A DNA stretch of 64,000 nt from Agapanthus africanus (lineage: Eukaryota > Streptophyta > Magnoliopsida > Asparagales > Amaryllidaceae), in assembly GCA_030015575.1 (NCBI GenBank), contig JASDDO010000001.1, positions 319,891,595 to 319,955,594 on the forward strand, in the 5' to 3' direction. The position numbers and the translations under genes are program-made. The notes under the pieces were generated by a model. It saw nothing but the letters and a program-made list of their open reading frames with translations, had not been told where the DNA came from and did not search any database. Positions 46,765 through 58,993 of the stretch are shown piece after piece (positions within the stretch are counted from its first letter, which is position 1; each line of letters begins with the position of its first letter).

Positions 46765-48995
46765 TGTTGGAGATAGTGCCCTCAGAGTCAATTATTGGAT
46801 CACAGGCACGTGATTGCAATGATTGAGGGAGGACCTATCCCGGTAGGACAGTCTTACTCGAAATGATAGTATGCTATCTGGTTTATCTTTATCATCGTGT
46901 ACTGTTTTAGGTGACCTGACATGTCGCTATTACACGTTGATAGAGCCCCTAGGATTCTTGCTTGACTACCAGCAGTATGATGGCGATCATATACGTGGGA
47001 GCTGGTAGTCTACAAGCACATCCTTAAAAGGTCCCTAGTCGTAGGAGTTTCGAGACAGGGCATCGATACTCCATTAGTAGACTAGTGTATACAGTCGAGA
47101 CCCCGACGAGGGGCGGTGGCCGGTCTCACAAGCCACTGGTGTCAGTTGGTTCACCTAAGATGTATACAGGTGCTCATTGGGTTATGAGTACACCGGACAG
47201 GACTCGCCGGGAACCTGCTAGTTGGGATTATACCAGACGTCAGATAGCAGTTCCCAGGTGACATGTGTACAGGTTAGTTCATCGACCTGAGATCGTCATT
47301 TGTCTCGTGTGAGTTTCCACTGTGCTTTGATTACTACCTTACCACGGCTCAAAGGAGTCGTGCAAACAGGTTTTAGTTGGGTACAGTCCCGAGCCACATG
47401 GAGGCAGTGAGCGGATCTTCAGGGGTTCGTCTCTCCCGGTATTGGGGGTGAGGTCGCGCTGTGTCTAGGAGAGCCATTACGCAAAGCCCTCGGCCGAGGC
47501 AGGAGATTTACTGGTAGGTATTCCAGTAGTATCTCAGGGCGTTCTGGGCTACACTCCGACACGACTTGTACCGCTTTTGGGGGTCTGACTTTTACCAACC
47601 CCCTAGGCCCGACATGCGATGCTCATAGACGAACGGACCGGACTGTACGGATATTGTCACTGACAGGCTCAGTAGGGTGTCAGGATGAGTTCGCTCATCG
47701 GCGTCCCTTTTGGTCAATAGCTGGTGGCCCGTCACGTATTGGCTAATACCTCTGACGTGCTAGTGGTTAAATCCACAGCCATAGTATTGACGAGTCTTTA
47801 GAGTCCACCACACTTTCAGTTACTCAGCTTTCGGGCGAAACGCTGTAGAGGCCGTATGGAGATATGGCAGGGTCCGATCAGATACGTGCGGTATTGCACG
47901 GATCAGGATCGGACAGTTTTGTACTAGTTGCCGTATACTTATATGGCAGGGTTCGATCTGATACGTGCGGTATTGCACGGATCATGATCGGACGGATATT
48001 ACTAGCCGGCTTTGGCTTAAGCCGGTCCTAGTTTAGTACAGTGTAGATTTTGTCTCATTGCATTTGTATCCGGTCAGAATACAGATGCGGGTGTGTATGC
48101 ACAGTATCGGGGTTTTCCTGTAATTTATTACGGGACCAGTTTTCTGGAGTTGCCAGTTTGCATTCCGTTCCGGCCGGTTTTTCTTTGTTCTTTCCCGGCC
48201 GGACTTTTCTGATGGAGGGGGTAATTTGCAGTTTTGCAAATTACATTTGGTGGAGGTTTTATTTGTAAGATGATTAATTATGATAGCATCTTTTTATTCC
48301 ATTCTTTTCTATCATCTTGTCTTGCTTTATGAAGATTAGATATGAGATGATGTTTGATGTAAGTTTGATGATGATTATGTCTTGATGTGGTCACCACTTG
48401 CTTTACCCTACACTCACCTCCCTTCTTGCTTCATATTACCTCCTCCACCATTCTCATTTAATATATAAGTTTTTCATGAGAAGGAAAAAAAAAAGGAGAG
48501 AAGAAGAAGAAGAGAGCTTCATCTTGAGAGTTTCATTCATGATCTCATTTTCTTGCTAGAAAAATGCAAGCACCATTTTTTTATTCTTGATTCCTCCATC
48601 ACCATGGCAACAAACCCCAAATGAGACAAGCATCTTCTACACTACATTCTACAGCATATCTTGAGCATGTCGAGTTGCCGGCTTCATGCTCGAGTTGCCT
48701 CGGTATTGAGGCGGGAGCCCGTAAAAGACGCAGGCGATGTGGTGCCCTTTCCGGCGAGGAGGCGACGATATGGAGACAAGACTTTCCGCGGGAGATCGGG
48801 ACGATGAAGAGAAGACCGGAGGACTCGGATCACTCGGTATACTTCTCACCCTATCTCTTGATTGCTAGCATTAGGTTAATGGTAAACGATCCGGGTTTTC
48901 TTTGTCCGCGGTAGCGCCGGTTTCCGAGTAAGGAAAATTTTTGATTCCGCATTTTGGCCTCGAGTACGAGGCCGGGGCGCTGCCGTGGCGCAACA
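46765..48995 (+). repeat. LTR 3 of F
   Basis: 2,231 bases ending GTGGCGCAACA, then GATTC at 48996. It has a shorter poly-A run near 48485 than the other two LTRs and a few private substitutions. Confidence 0.95.
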
Positions 48996-49206
48996 GATTC
49001 AGCACCAAACCATCCAGTTAGAGCGTGATCTTTCTTTCACCAAGCAGCCGGTTGTCATTTTGGATCGGCAGGTGAAGAAATTGAGGTCGAAGGTTATACC
49101 GTCCGTCAAGGTCCTTTGGCGTGGCCCGAACAGCGAGGAGGTCACCTGGGAGACCGAGGTCGAGATGAGGAAGAGATATCCCCATCTTTTTGAAGGTATG
49201 CATAGT
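48996..49206 (+). pseudogene. Element D pol end: chromodomain
   Basis: The last part of the D polyprotein, resuming after F with IQHQTIQLERDLSFTKQPV. The chromodomain core follows, with VIPSVKVLWRGPNSEEVTWE and EVEMRKRYPHLFE, then a stop. This is the form known at the C-terminus of Tekay integrase, thought to guide insertion to heterochromatin. It ends about 30 bases before the polypurine tract. Confidence 0.9.
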
Positions 49207-49235
49207 TAAATTCTAAATTCGGGGACCGAATTTCT

Positions 49236-49250
49236 TTAAGTGGGGAAGAT
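49236..49250 (+). promoter_or_regulatory. Polypurine tract of element D
   Basis: TTAAGTGGGGAAGAT directly precedes the 3' LTR at 49251. Upstream GGGGACCGAATTTCTTTAAG is typical of this element class. Confidence 0.88.
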
Positions 49251-52200
49251 TGTAACCCTTCGAAAAATCGTTTAGGCAGTTTTTCGGTAATCGGCTAATT
49301 TTTCGGTTTTTTCCGTAAAAAGTCAAAATAGGTATTTTTCATTGTAGACCTAATTATACAAAATTTAGATAAGATATTACTATAATTTTGTCACTAAAAT
49401 TTCACTTATAATTTTCTAGTTAAATAAAAAAATTTCGTAATTAATTATTTTTTTATTATTTTAAGCCTTTTTTAAATACATTAAATTAGTAATAAATACA
49501 AATTTAATTAGGTAAATTTCATAATTAGGAGTCTTTATAAGCTAAAATATGGTGTTAATAAAATTGTATCATGACTTGCAACATTTTAGTTTTATGGTGT
49601 GAAAATTATGAAAAAAATGATGTAAAAAGGGGTTTTTTTTGTAAAAAGTTGATGTGAAATGCATTAAATGAGATGTGAGGGATCTTTTTGACCTAGAAAC
49701 TTCTCCAAAAACCCCCACACCCTCCTCCTCTTCACCTCTGGCCGAAAATAGCAGCAGCTCCCCCTCTTTTCACCTCAATTCTTGCTTCAAAAATCATGAA
49801 AAATCATGAAAAATCATGAAAAATCCATAAAAATTCACCATTTTCTTCTCCAATTCAATGCTAAACCCTAATCCACTCTCTCCTCAACCAAATTTAGTTC
49901 AAAACTAGAAGAAAGGAGGCTTCTTTGGTGGCTTGATCATGCTAGGGTTCCATTTGTGAGGTGAAATTCTAAACTAGTTTGTTAACTTGTAGTTTATGTG
50001 TGCTAAAATTCAATTTTGAAGTATTAATTTAGTTGTAAATTCTTGTTCATGAAAATCAAGAATGGGATTTGGTGTTGAACTAGGGTTTGAAGCATGGTTG
50101 TTAGAGTTAAGTTAGGGCTTTGGTTACCTATTTGATTAGGGTGGTTAATTGCGGAGGGTTACGCTCGCTAAGTCGTTAAATTGCGACGTTTGCATCGAAT
50201 CGGTTTGAAATTTGCTTACTAGATTTTTACAAAAATTAGAATGCGATCAAATTGTGTTATGTTAGCGATATAATTAGCTTCGTATAGGACTATTAGAGTG
50301 CGCGAACGTGGGGTTTCTTCTAGTCGGGTTTTAGTTTTGTCGATTTCCCCGAAATGACGATTCTAGTTAACGATTAGCGATTTTCGTGCGTTTTCCTGCG
50401 CACCGAGTGTATGTTATGTTTAATTCGAGAGCGTCGATAATTGTATATGGTGACTTGCATTGTTTTAGGTTTTGTAATCTTATTCTTGGTGTTGAGCAAA
50501 TATAGGATCGGTCGGGGAAACATCGGACACGGCACGTAAAGGCAAGGCGGTGGTCGGATCGGGTTAGCGGGGATTTCAGGTGAGTAGATGTATTCATCTA
50601 TGGGGGAATCGTCTGAATGGCGCGTGGCGCCCCCCCTAATTAGGATTACCCTACTTTTTGCAAGATTTATATTGTTAGCTAGCTTATCCATTCATGTACA
50701 CTGCATACCCTTATAGCGAACAGTATATTAGATTGCATGGACATTCATCTATACTTATGCAATATCACTTCGTAGGACACGAACACCATTACCATTGGCA
50801 TCTGTTGCACGCGCACTATTCATGTGACACACACGCCTTTGGTAATTGCCATGCCACGTGCACTATAGAACCTGTTTAACTTAATAACGCTATTTGCATT
50901 CATACATGATATATGGAATTGCATAGCATGCATATACCTCGCATTACCATCATATCTACATAGATCTCTAGCCAAAACTCACATCATATACATTGATATC
51001 ATAGACATTTATCATATATAACATGTGAACATTATGATTTTCTTGAGGATTTCAGTATTGCTGCGATTTCTGGATTTTTGGGGAAAACCGCAAGAATTTA
51101 ACAAAAGCTTATATTTATCATTTTTTAAAAACAAAGTTGCGGTTTTCTCGTGATGTATGTGTCGTCCACCATGAGATTTCATGTTTTCTGTTGGATTTCG
51201 AGACCCGATTCGAGGAGTGGATGAACCGTCTCGGGTACATGGTGGGCCCGGTATGGTACCCCGGGGCAAGAAGATCGAGTTGTAGACGATGAGCCTGGCA
51301 GGGGAAGACTACCTACCGGTGATGTCTGGCGCGGCGGATATCCGGAGGATACCGACCGTTGTCGTGAGATTTATGATATGGGCCGATCCGGACTGACGGA
51401 GCCCGATATTGAGACAGATATGATTTCATATTTGGTGTCGATGCTTGACACGGGTTTTCAGATGATTTCTTGATGGTACTTAGCTATTATACAGATATTC
51501 ATTTTCTAAAGTTAAGAATTCAATACCCTTAGTATTTAAAACACTTAAAGAGTTAGAAATGACATTGCATACATGTGCATGCATACTAGAGCTATTATAT
51601 CACATATGGACATGCATGTTGTGGTGCATTGCGTGCATTCTTACGATTTCCTTATTAGATGTTATATTTACTCACGAGCTGGCAACTCACCCCCGTTGTG
51701 CCACAGTGTCTTGCAGGTCGGACCCGTCACCCTTGCAGCGGCGGGCTATCCTATCATCAGCTCCTTTTGCTCAGACTCGTGACATCGCCTGTAGGTGGGT
51801 TGCGAGCACACTTTATTTCTTTTTGCTTTATCATTGTATCTAGTATTCTCCATCTACCACTTTATATTGTATATGTGACCTAGTGGTGAGACTGAGAGAT
51901 TTGTATAATTATGGTTTCTTTTGGGTCGAGCTCACTTGAGCCGGCGTTGTGTTTTCTGATATTTTGCGTTTCTTTTATGCTCTTTTCTTGATATTGCTAT
52001 TATATTGCATGTGGTTGTGATCCGCCTTTGGCGAAGAGCTAGCTCTCGCTTGGGGATGCCATTTTTATGATTACAGGTTTATTATCTTGTTGTACCCATT
52101 TTGGGGGGATAGAAAATACAGGGGAGACTCTGCCGAAATTTTCGGAAATTTTTGATGTTTTAAAAAGGGATACTATGCAACTTAAATGATTTTTAAAAAC

Positions 52201-52342
52201 CATTTTCATTAAAGGTTTTTCTTCACTCTCTTTTGATTTTGGTTTAGATTCTTCTGGGCTTTGGCTGACTTAGGTTACGGTACGCCTTTGGACGTCTCGT
52301 AATCTAAGTGCCAGTCGCGTTCCGTACTTTCGGGTTGTGACA
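49251..52342 (+). repeat. 3' LTR of element D
   Basis: 3,092 bases from TGTAACCCTTCG to GGGTTGTGACA, then the CTATC duplication. About 1-2% different from the 5' LTR by eye, with differences clustered in the AT-rich first 500 bases and long identical stretches in the middle. Confidence 0.95.
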
Positions 52343-52406
52343 CTATCTCTCTCTTCCTCCCTTGATTCTTAACTCATGAGATGGTAGGGAGGAAGATGAA
52401 GATGAA
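52343..52406 (-). repeat. LTR Y, second part
   Basis: Begins with the right copy of CTATC, then TCTCTCTTCCTCCC and GAAGATGAAGATGA. It continues the copia LTR left at 11068. It stops at 52406 where G starts with TGTCACGTCCC. The rest of Y must lie beyond the window. Confidence 0.6.
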
Positions 52407-55400
52407 TGTCACGTCCCAAAAGTATGAAACATGACCGGCACCTAGACTACGAAAGACTCAAGGCGTACGTACTCTAAGTAAGCCGAGCCCAGAAATCCAA
52501 ACCAAGAAAAGTAGTAGAGAGTAGGAAGAACCATATCAAATCAACCTGTAAGCAACATAGTATACAACGCCTAAAGGCGAGGATCACAACAGAAATGAAA
52601 CTCAACCAGCAAGAAACCCATGGAAATATAATGCGCGACTCTAAGGTCGAAAGAATAAACATCACTGGTCTCTATCTCAAATAAATACATGTTTGGTTGA
52701 TGGAATTTCTAGATACAACTGAAATATAATATACAATGTATAATGATGGGTACGATACAATAACCCACCTACTAGAAGATAGCAAGTCACCCGAAAAGAA
52801 ACCGTGCCCACAAAGCCGTAATGGAACCTGTACGGCAAATCTGCAAGAAACTGGGGCACAACGGGGGTGGGTTGCCAACTCGTGAGTAGAAAAAGATCTA
52901 GGAACAGAAAATCGCATGTATGACGCAATCCTAGGTCATATAATCATAATGTAATCCTCAAATATATAACCAGCAACCTATAACAATGACTAGGGTAAAT
53001 ATCTAACCCAAGTATAAACCCATGTGCCCGTGTCAGTGCATCAGGTAGCAATGTATCATATGGATGATGTATGAATGCATGAAACAGAATGCATGTACTG
53101 AAGAAAACTGCTTTCATAAATTTGTGAGATTTCTGTATTTTTAAAATGAGGTATCATAATGAAATCAGTATAAAACAGTGCCTAGCAACGGCACAAAACA
53201 TAAACCTCAATATCTCGATATCTCTGTATCACAATCTCTGTACCTCGGTATCTCGAAATCTCAATGTCTCAATCATAAAATCCAGGGCGCCGTCAGTCCA
53301 GATCGGCCCCTACCATCCATCTCATGACTACGACGGTATCCTCCGGATATCCGACACGTCGGATAATATCACCGGTCGGTCGTGCTCCCCTGCCAGGCTC
53401 AACGCCATCTCCTGCGATCTTCTTGCCCCGGGGTACCGCACCGGGCCCACCATGTACCCGAAACGGTTCATCCACCTCCTCTAATCGGGTCTCAAAATCC
53501 ATCAGCAAAACTCATGGTGGACGACTCATACATCATGGGGAAACCACATTTTTATTTAAAAGAGAGAAAGCAGTTTATATATGTTTTGCGGTTTTCCTCC
53601 AAATCCAGAAAATCTCATGGAAACCCGAATCCAAATCATCAATAGCATGTAAAATCATGAATATAAGCATGAGAATCCATGAATTCGGCATATAATGAAC
53701 AACAGTATGCATGATGTGACAAGTAATAACTACAATGTCAAGCTGGCATATAAGGCAAGTACACTAATATCATGTCACTACTAGCTAACAAGCCAAATCA
53801 GGCAATAATATTCTCTAAGTGTACGTGACATGGCAATTACCGATGAAGATGTGTGTGTGCCGGCAAATAAGTGTACGTGGTACATATGCATCGTCGGTAA
53901 TGGTGCTGGTGTCCTAACAGCATGATATCAATAATGGATTATGAATCACAACAGTATGCGATGCAGAGCAACAATAATAATATGCGGGAGCTGAATACCA
54001 ACACAATGGTAGCTAGACTGTATCTAATATCATAAGAGTCATACAGCTACACAGCCTATAGGGTTGATCTAATAGGCTAACTACAGGTAAGGGAAACCGT
54101 CTAACCTCTGAGTCGATACATATAGGTATATATATACAGTCGGTGATCCCGCCTCAATCATATCACATCCGATATAATATCTATGATCAGACATCCCAAG
54201 TCTAGAGTGCGGATCAAACATCAGAATGTAGCTCGTACGTAAATCCGTCGTACGGCATCCCCAAATCTGGGTACGGGTCAATATCACATTCGTCATATCA
54301 TTCATCTGGTATTCTCTTTATCAAATATCATAATCCGGGTGACCTACGTCTAGTACAAAGCTAACATCATTACTATAATTATGATCTGACTACTGATCGA
54401 CAGTCTCGTATAAATCGATATCATCATCATATATCATCAATATAATCATAATCCGACTTCCGATCGACAGCCTCTAGCAAATCGATATCATCAGTACAAA
54501 TTAACGTAAAGAGGTATACTTCGCCCAAGCGGCCTATCATAAACATCTTATCATATCATGTCATATCTCGTAACTTAATCAAATGTCGATCATTTTATAT
54601 GTATAATCACTATGCACATGGCATCGTCATCCAAGACCCGCTATCATATCAGGACATATCTCAAGTACGAATCCTGTCAATCGCCGATATCATAATCTCA
54701 AATCCAATATCATCGACTCATCCTAATCCCAAGTATCATCCTCAAATCTGTATGAGAACACATAGTCCCATACCCATGTGAACACATATCTATATAGAAT
54801 CCCATCTATGCACATATGAATGATGCATGCAAGTACGTATGTGTGTGTATGTATGTGTAGCGCACCTACTACCCTAGGGTTTCGTAACCATTTACCAATC
54901 CAACACACCAATATCTATCTTAAAATTATCATTAATCACAATTAACATATAATGATTGTTGGTGTGTATACGCATCCGTATACATCACCACGGACTGCGG
55001 AGGTGCTATACGCCATCCACCCGACTTCTCCCCGTAGATATAAATCTACTCACCTTGTTTATGTGTGCCGGTGCCGATGTCGCCATTTGCATCTCAACGC
55101 CTCGTCGCCACGTGGGGTACTTACAAAGATATCACACGCTAAAACACATGAAAATCACATCGGAACCAAAATGGTGCACGCTACGCCCATAGGTAAAAAC
55201 CTGTGACTTGTGTGCAAACACTGCCAATATCCACTGTCGTTGACGTCCAAACGCCACCCGACAGAAACGAATCATCGAATACCAAAATCCATACGAAAAC
55301 AAGTCGTAAATCACGCCAACTCATGAAAAACGACCCAGATTCTATCCTGTTTGGAATCAGACAAAATTAGGCATTCCAGGGGTCAAGTTTACAGGTAAAA

Positions 55401-55436
55401 GAGCAGTGCACGCAAAACGAGGGGGTTCCCTACAGA

Positions 55437-55459
55437 TCTGGCCGCAAATTGCGGCCAGA
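55437..55459. other. GC-rich palindrome in G
   Basis: Perfect 11-base arms TCTGGCCGCAA (55437-55447) and TTGCGGCCAGA (55449-55459) around one A. It shares GGCCGC/GCGGCC arms with the palindromes in E and F but not their 18-12-18 layout. Confidence 0.7.
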
Positions 55460-55859
55460 AAATGAGGGTTGGAGCTAGGGTTTTGGGTGTTGGTTACTAT
55501 CTACCTGCACATCTCACTGCCAAGTCAATTTTATTTTAGGAGGTCCGGATTGATATCAGTTTCTTGAAAGGCCACAAAGTCGACAAAATCGCTAAATTTC
55601 TCCGATTCTAAGCTATCTGGTATTTTGGTGAAATCTGGGACAATTCTTGTTTCAATTGGTCTTAACAGCACCTAGTAAGGCTATACTAACATTCAAAACC
55701 AATTCTTGGCCAAATCTCACTCAAAATCACTAAACTATCACTAAACTACATAGCAAACACTAAATTTTCAGCTAAATAACCATATATTTGCAAGCTAGAA
55801 GTCGGGTTAAGGGGTTATACCTCTGGATATCCTAAGATATATGAGAACAGAGGAAGAAG

Positions 55860-56141
55860 AGGGATGGTTGCAGCTGGAGAGTTGCTGCAGTTGCTCCTGT
55901 AGCAGCCGCTGCTGATGCCAATTGCTGCAGATGCTGCTGTTTTCCACTGCAGCTGATGCTGTTGTTGTTTTGGTGTTGTGGTAGTGTTTGGGTTGCTGTT
56001 GCAGCTGCTACTGCAGTTGTACATGTTATGGGAGTGGTTGTGGTGGTGTGGTGGTGATGTTTTGAATGAGGTTGTTCAGTTGATGCAAAAATTAATGCTG
56101 TTGTTTTTGAATGGGGACGTGGCTGTGGCTGTGGCTGTAGT
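55860..56141. repeat. CTG/TGG-rich low-complexity stretch
   Basis: Dense in TTGCTG, CTGCAG and GTGGTG words and ending in tandem GGCTGT units before H. It lies in the far part of G. Repeats of this kind give chance open frames. No protein is claimed. Confidence 0.6.
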
Positions 56142-58358
56142 TGTTAGTTATATGTATGCCCTAGAGGCCATTACTATACATAGGATGTATATTGTAGTGG
56201 ATGCTTGGACATATATAGGGAGGACTTTCTTGCTCGACATGATAGTATGCTATCTGATTGATCTTTACCTTAACGTGTACACTAATTGTCTCTCTGTTAC
56301 ATGTTGGTAAAGCCCTTAGGATGTGTACTTGACTACCTGGACTGTGATGCGGATCATACTAGTGGGGACATGGTAGTCTATAAGTACATCTTTCAAAGTC
56401 CCTAGTCGTGGGTGTATCGAGACGGGGCATCGATATACCATTGTAGACTAGCGTATACCTTCTCGACCCATTCAGATAGGCGATGGATGATCCCATATCC
56501 ATTGGTGTTTGACATCAGAGATGATATACGGGTGCTCAGTAGAGACTGGGTACACTGGACGGACTCGCCGAGAACTCCCAGATGGTATTATACCTTACGT
56601 CAGATGGCAGTTCTCAGGTGACACTGGTACAGAGTAGTCTGTTGATCCGAGATCGTCATAGAGTCTTGTGTGGTTCCCACTGTGCTTTGATTTCCATCTT
56701 ACCACGTCCAAGAGGGCGTGCAAAACGGTGGTTTTTGGGTACAGTCCCGAATCACATGGAGGCAATGAGCGATAGGAGGGGATTCGTCTCTCCCGGTATA
56801 GGGAGTTGATGTTGCGCTGTGTTCGATTGGCTATAACCGGAAATCCCTGGCCAGGGTTGCTGAGATTTACTGGTAAGTGTTACCAGTAGTTTCTCGAACT
56901 GTTATAGACCTCATATCGACACGACTTATTGAGCTATTGGGGTCTGACGTTTACCACCCCTAGGCGAGATATGCGACATATCAGACGATCAGACCGGACT
57001 GTACGGTAGTGTTACTGGTTGGATTCACTGGAGTGTGAGCGGGCTTACTCGTCGATCTTCTGATCGCTCAATACCCGGGTGGCCGTTACGTTTAGCAGAC
57101 CGCTTGCGGCTTGTGGGTGTTTGATATGATCATCACCTGCTGCCGGCGTATTGACGAGTCTTTAGAGTCCTACACAGAGGTTTCCTGGCTCAAGCGAAAC
57201 GAAATAGGAGCGCATATGAGATATGTGCGGGACCGAGAATAATGCGTGTATGTGATACCGTATTCTATTCTCGCGATGATTGTATCGAATGGTTGTATGC
57301 GATATAACCTAGTTATCGAATCGAGGAATGATTCGATAAGCCGATACATTGTATATTAGTCGGTTATATGCGATATGACCGGATCGTTAAATCAAGTGTT
57401 GATTTAATGATTTAATGCATAATTATATATTTGATATATTACTTTGCATTAACTAGTATTGGTTCATTTTAAATGGATTTTCTCACTTTTTGTGCACATT
57501 GTATATGTGATATACATTTGTACACAAGTTTGTATCATGTTTGATGATGCATGCTAACTTGGGTTTGTGTAAAGACTAAACCATGGTTATATGAATGGTT
57601 AGGGTTTTGTTTTCTTTTTCAATTATCTTATTTAGTTATTCATTTTGAAAATGATAAGCGTAAAGAGAAAGAATGGTGGCTTCTTTTGTAGTTTAGTTGA
57701 AGCTTCATGAATCTTTGACCTAGTCCACCATTCTTGTCTCTTGCTTAACCCTAACCATCATATCTAACCATGGTCTATTCTCTACACTAAACTAAGGTTA
57801 GTATTATGATAAGTATTGATTTTCCTTTTCATTTTAATATCTTATCATAATATTATCTTCTTTTTCTTCATCTTCTTCTTGAAGAAAAAGCTTGCCTCAT
57901 CAATGGAAACTTGATGAAAAGAGTGAGAAATCCAATTCTAAAGTGAACCCACTTCCTATTTCTTCATCCTCTACCTCTTGCCAAGTAGTAGAGTGTGTTT
58001 TCTTCACAAGTTTCATGACTTGGTGAAGTTAGAGCTTGATCTAGCGATGCCTCGACGTAGATCATCTTCGGCATCGTCGTCGATGACCTAGCCCGCTTTT
58101 TCTCCGATGAAGCCGACGCTAGAGCCCAAGATCCGATTTGTACAGCGAGGAGACATCATCGCGGAGCCATGGAGGTGGAGAACCGGATCTACAAAGGTTT
58201 TATTTCCGTTTACCATTTAGTTAAGTTGTTAACTAGTTTTTGTTATCGCCTAAACTTCTAGCCAACGATCCGTAGTCGGGTTTCTCGGCACCGTAATTTT
58301 TGAAATTGGCATGGTTGATGCCTTGTGAGACCTCTTGAGAGTGCCTAGGAACCCTACA
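56142..58358 (+). repeat. 5' LTR of element H
   Basis: 2,217 bases from TGTTAGTTATAT to GGAACCCTACA. Contains the GATAGTATGCTATCTG block and two hairpin units: arms TTATCGAATC/GATTCGATAA (57313 and 57330), and arms ATCGTTAAATCAA/TTGATTTAATGAT (57383 and 57399, with one wobble). The end is followed by a primer-site-like TATCAGAGCC. Confidence 0.92.
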
Positions 58359-58607
58359 GTAGTATCAGAGCCTAGCTAAAGCCTTAGGCGAAGTCTAGAC
58401 GAAGTTTGAAACCCGAACGAACCCGAAACCCTAACACAAACATGCGGGGACATCGAGGCGAATGCGGATGGCATAAGTGTACGTCGTATTTATCTGTGAT
58501 GTTTAGGTACTTAAATGATGGGACTTCATTAATGAGATTAATGAAATAAAAGAAACCTAAGATGTTGTAGAATCGAATTTCAAAATAAAACAGGTAGCTA
58601 CAGTTCT

Positions 58608-58860
58608 AGCTTTGCACAGAGGTATATGTGATATATCCTGCACCTTATTCGATGAGGAAAGGACCGAGATCCCTTCACCGAGAGTGACTCCTTTAGCAAT
58701 AACTGGCAGATGATACACACTCGGTTTGTCTTTTGATTGCTTTTAAGAGTTTTTGCTTTGCACAGTGATATATATGATATATCCCGCACCTCATTCGACG
58801 AGGAAAGGACCGACGATCCCTTCACCGGGAGTAACTCCTTTAGCAAAACTAGAAAAGCTT
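58608..58860 (+). repeat. Two-copy leader repeat in H
   Basis: Units start GCTTTGCACAG near 58610 and 58755. Both carry a TATGATATATCC..GCACCT stretch and a form of GATCCCTTCACCGGGAGTGA. They are homologous to the F and A leader repeats. Confidence 0.85.
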
Positions 58861-58993
58861 CAAAAGCACTCCATTTTAAAATCATTTGATTCTACAATGA
58901 TATCAAGTTCCTTATGCAATAGGTTTTCAGAAAAACCTGTCGTAGCCCTCCGTCATTTCAGATATGTACTGGTTAGTATTCGTGCTGCGTTTG

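Larger units (their letters stand above)
30912..48995 (+). mobile_element. Element F: tandem Angela-like element (LTR-internal-LTR-internal-LTR)
   Basis: Three nearly identical LTRs (30912-33143, 38837-41071, 46765-48995) alternate with two internal regions of 5,693 bases each (33144-38836 and 41072-46764). One pair of GATTC target duplications brackets the whole. Both internal regions have a primer site and a polypurine tract. The LTR start TGTTGGAGATAGTGCCCTCA resembles BARE-1/Angela. The coding part is decayed beyond use although the copies differ by only about 0.2%, so it is a young insertion of a non-autonomous lineage. Confidence 0.95.
11069..52342 (+). mobile_element. Element D: Tekay/Del-type chromovirus (Ty3/gypsy), split by E and F
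   Basis: A plus-strand Ty3/gypsy element with two 3.09-kb LTRs, a tRNA-initiator-Met primer site, gag with one zinc knuckle, then protease, RT, RNase H, integrase and a C-terminal chromodomain. This order plus the chromodomain and long LTRs fit the Tekay (Del) lineage. Without the inserts E (12.0 kb) and F (18.1 kb) it is about 11.2 kb. The protein-coding part looks nearly whole apart from about four small breaks and the two nested insertions. LTRs differ by roughly 1-2% by eye, implying about half a million years at the rate commonly used for rice. Confidence 0.93.
52407..56141 (-). repeat. G: minus-strand Tekay-like LTR, cut by H
   Basis: Its start TGTCACGTCCCAAAAGTA equals the inverted end of the D LTR (TGTCACGACCCGAAAGTACG). 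About 52840-52890 matches the CTCACGAGCTGGCAACTCAC region of D inverted. About 53290-53480 matches 13000-13200 of D inverted (CCTGCCAGGCTC, TCTTGCCCCGGGGTACC, GGGCCCACCATGTACCCGA). Later parts are much more diverged. At 3.7 kb it is already longer than the D LTR and is not finished where H enters. No internal region of its element is in the window. It holds no gene. Confidence 0.75.

Noticed and set aside
55815-56310. Frames encoding Ser/Cys/Asn-rich or Val/Leu-rich proteins near the G-H border
   Set aside because: They come from CTG- and TGG-rich low-complexity sequence, and one crosses into the H LTR.
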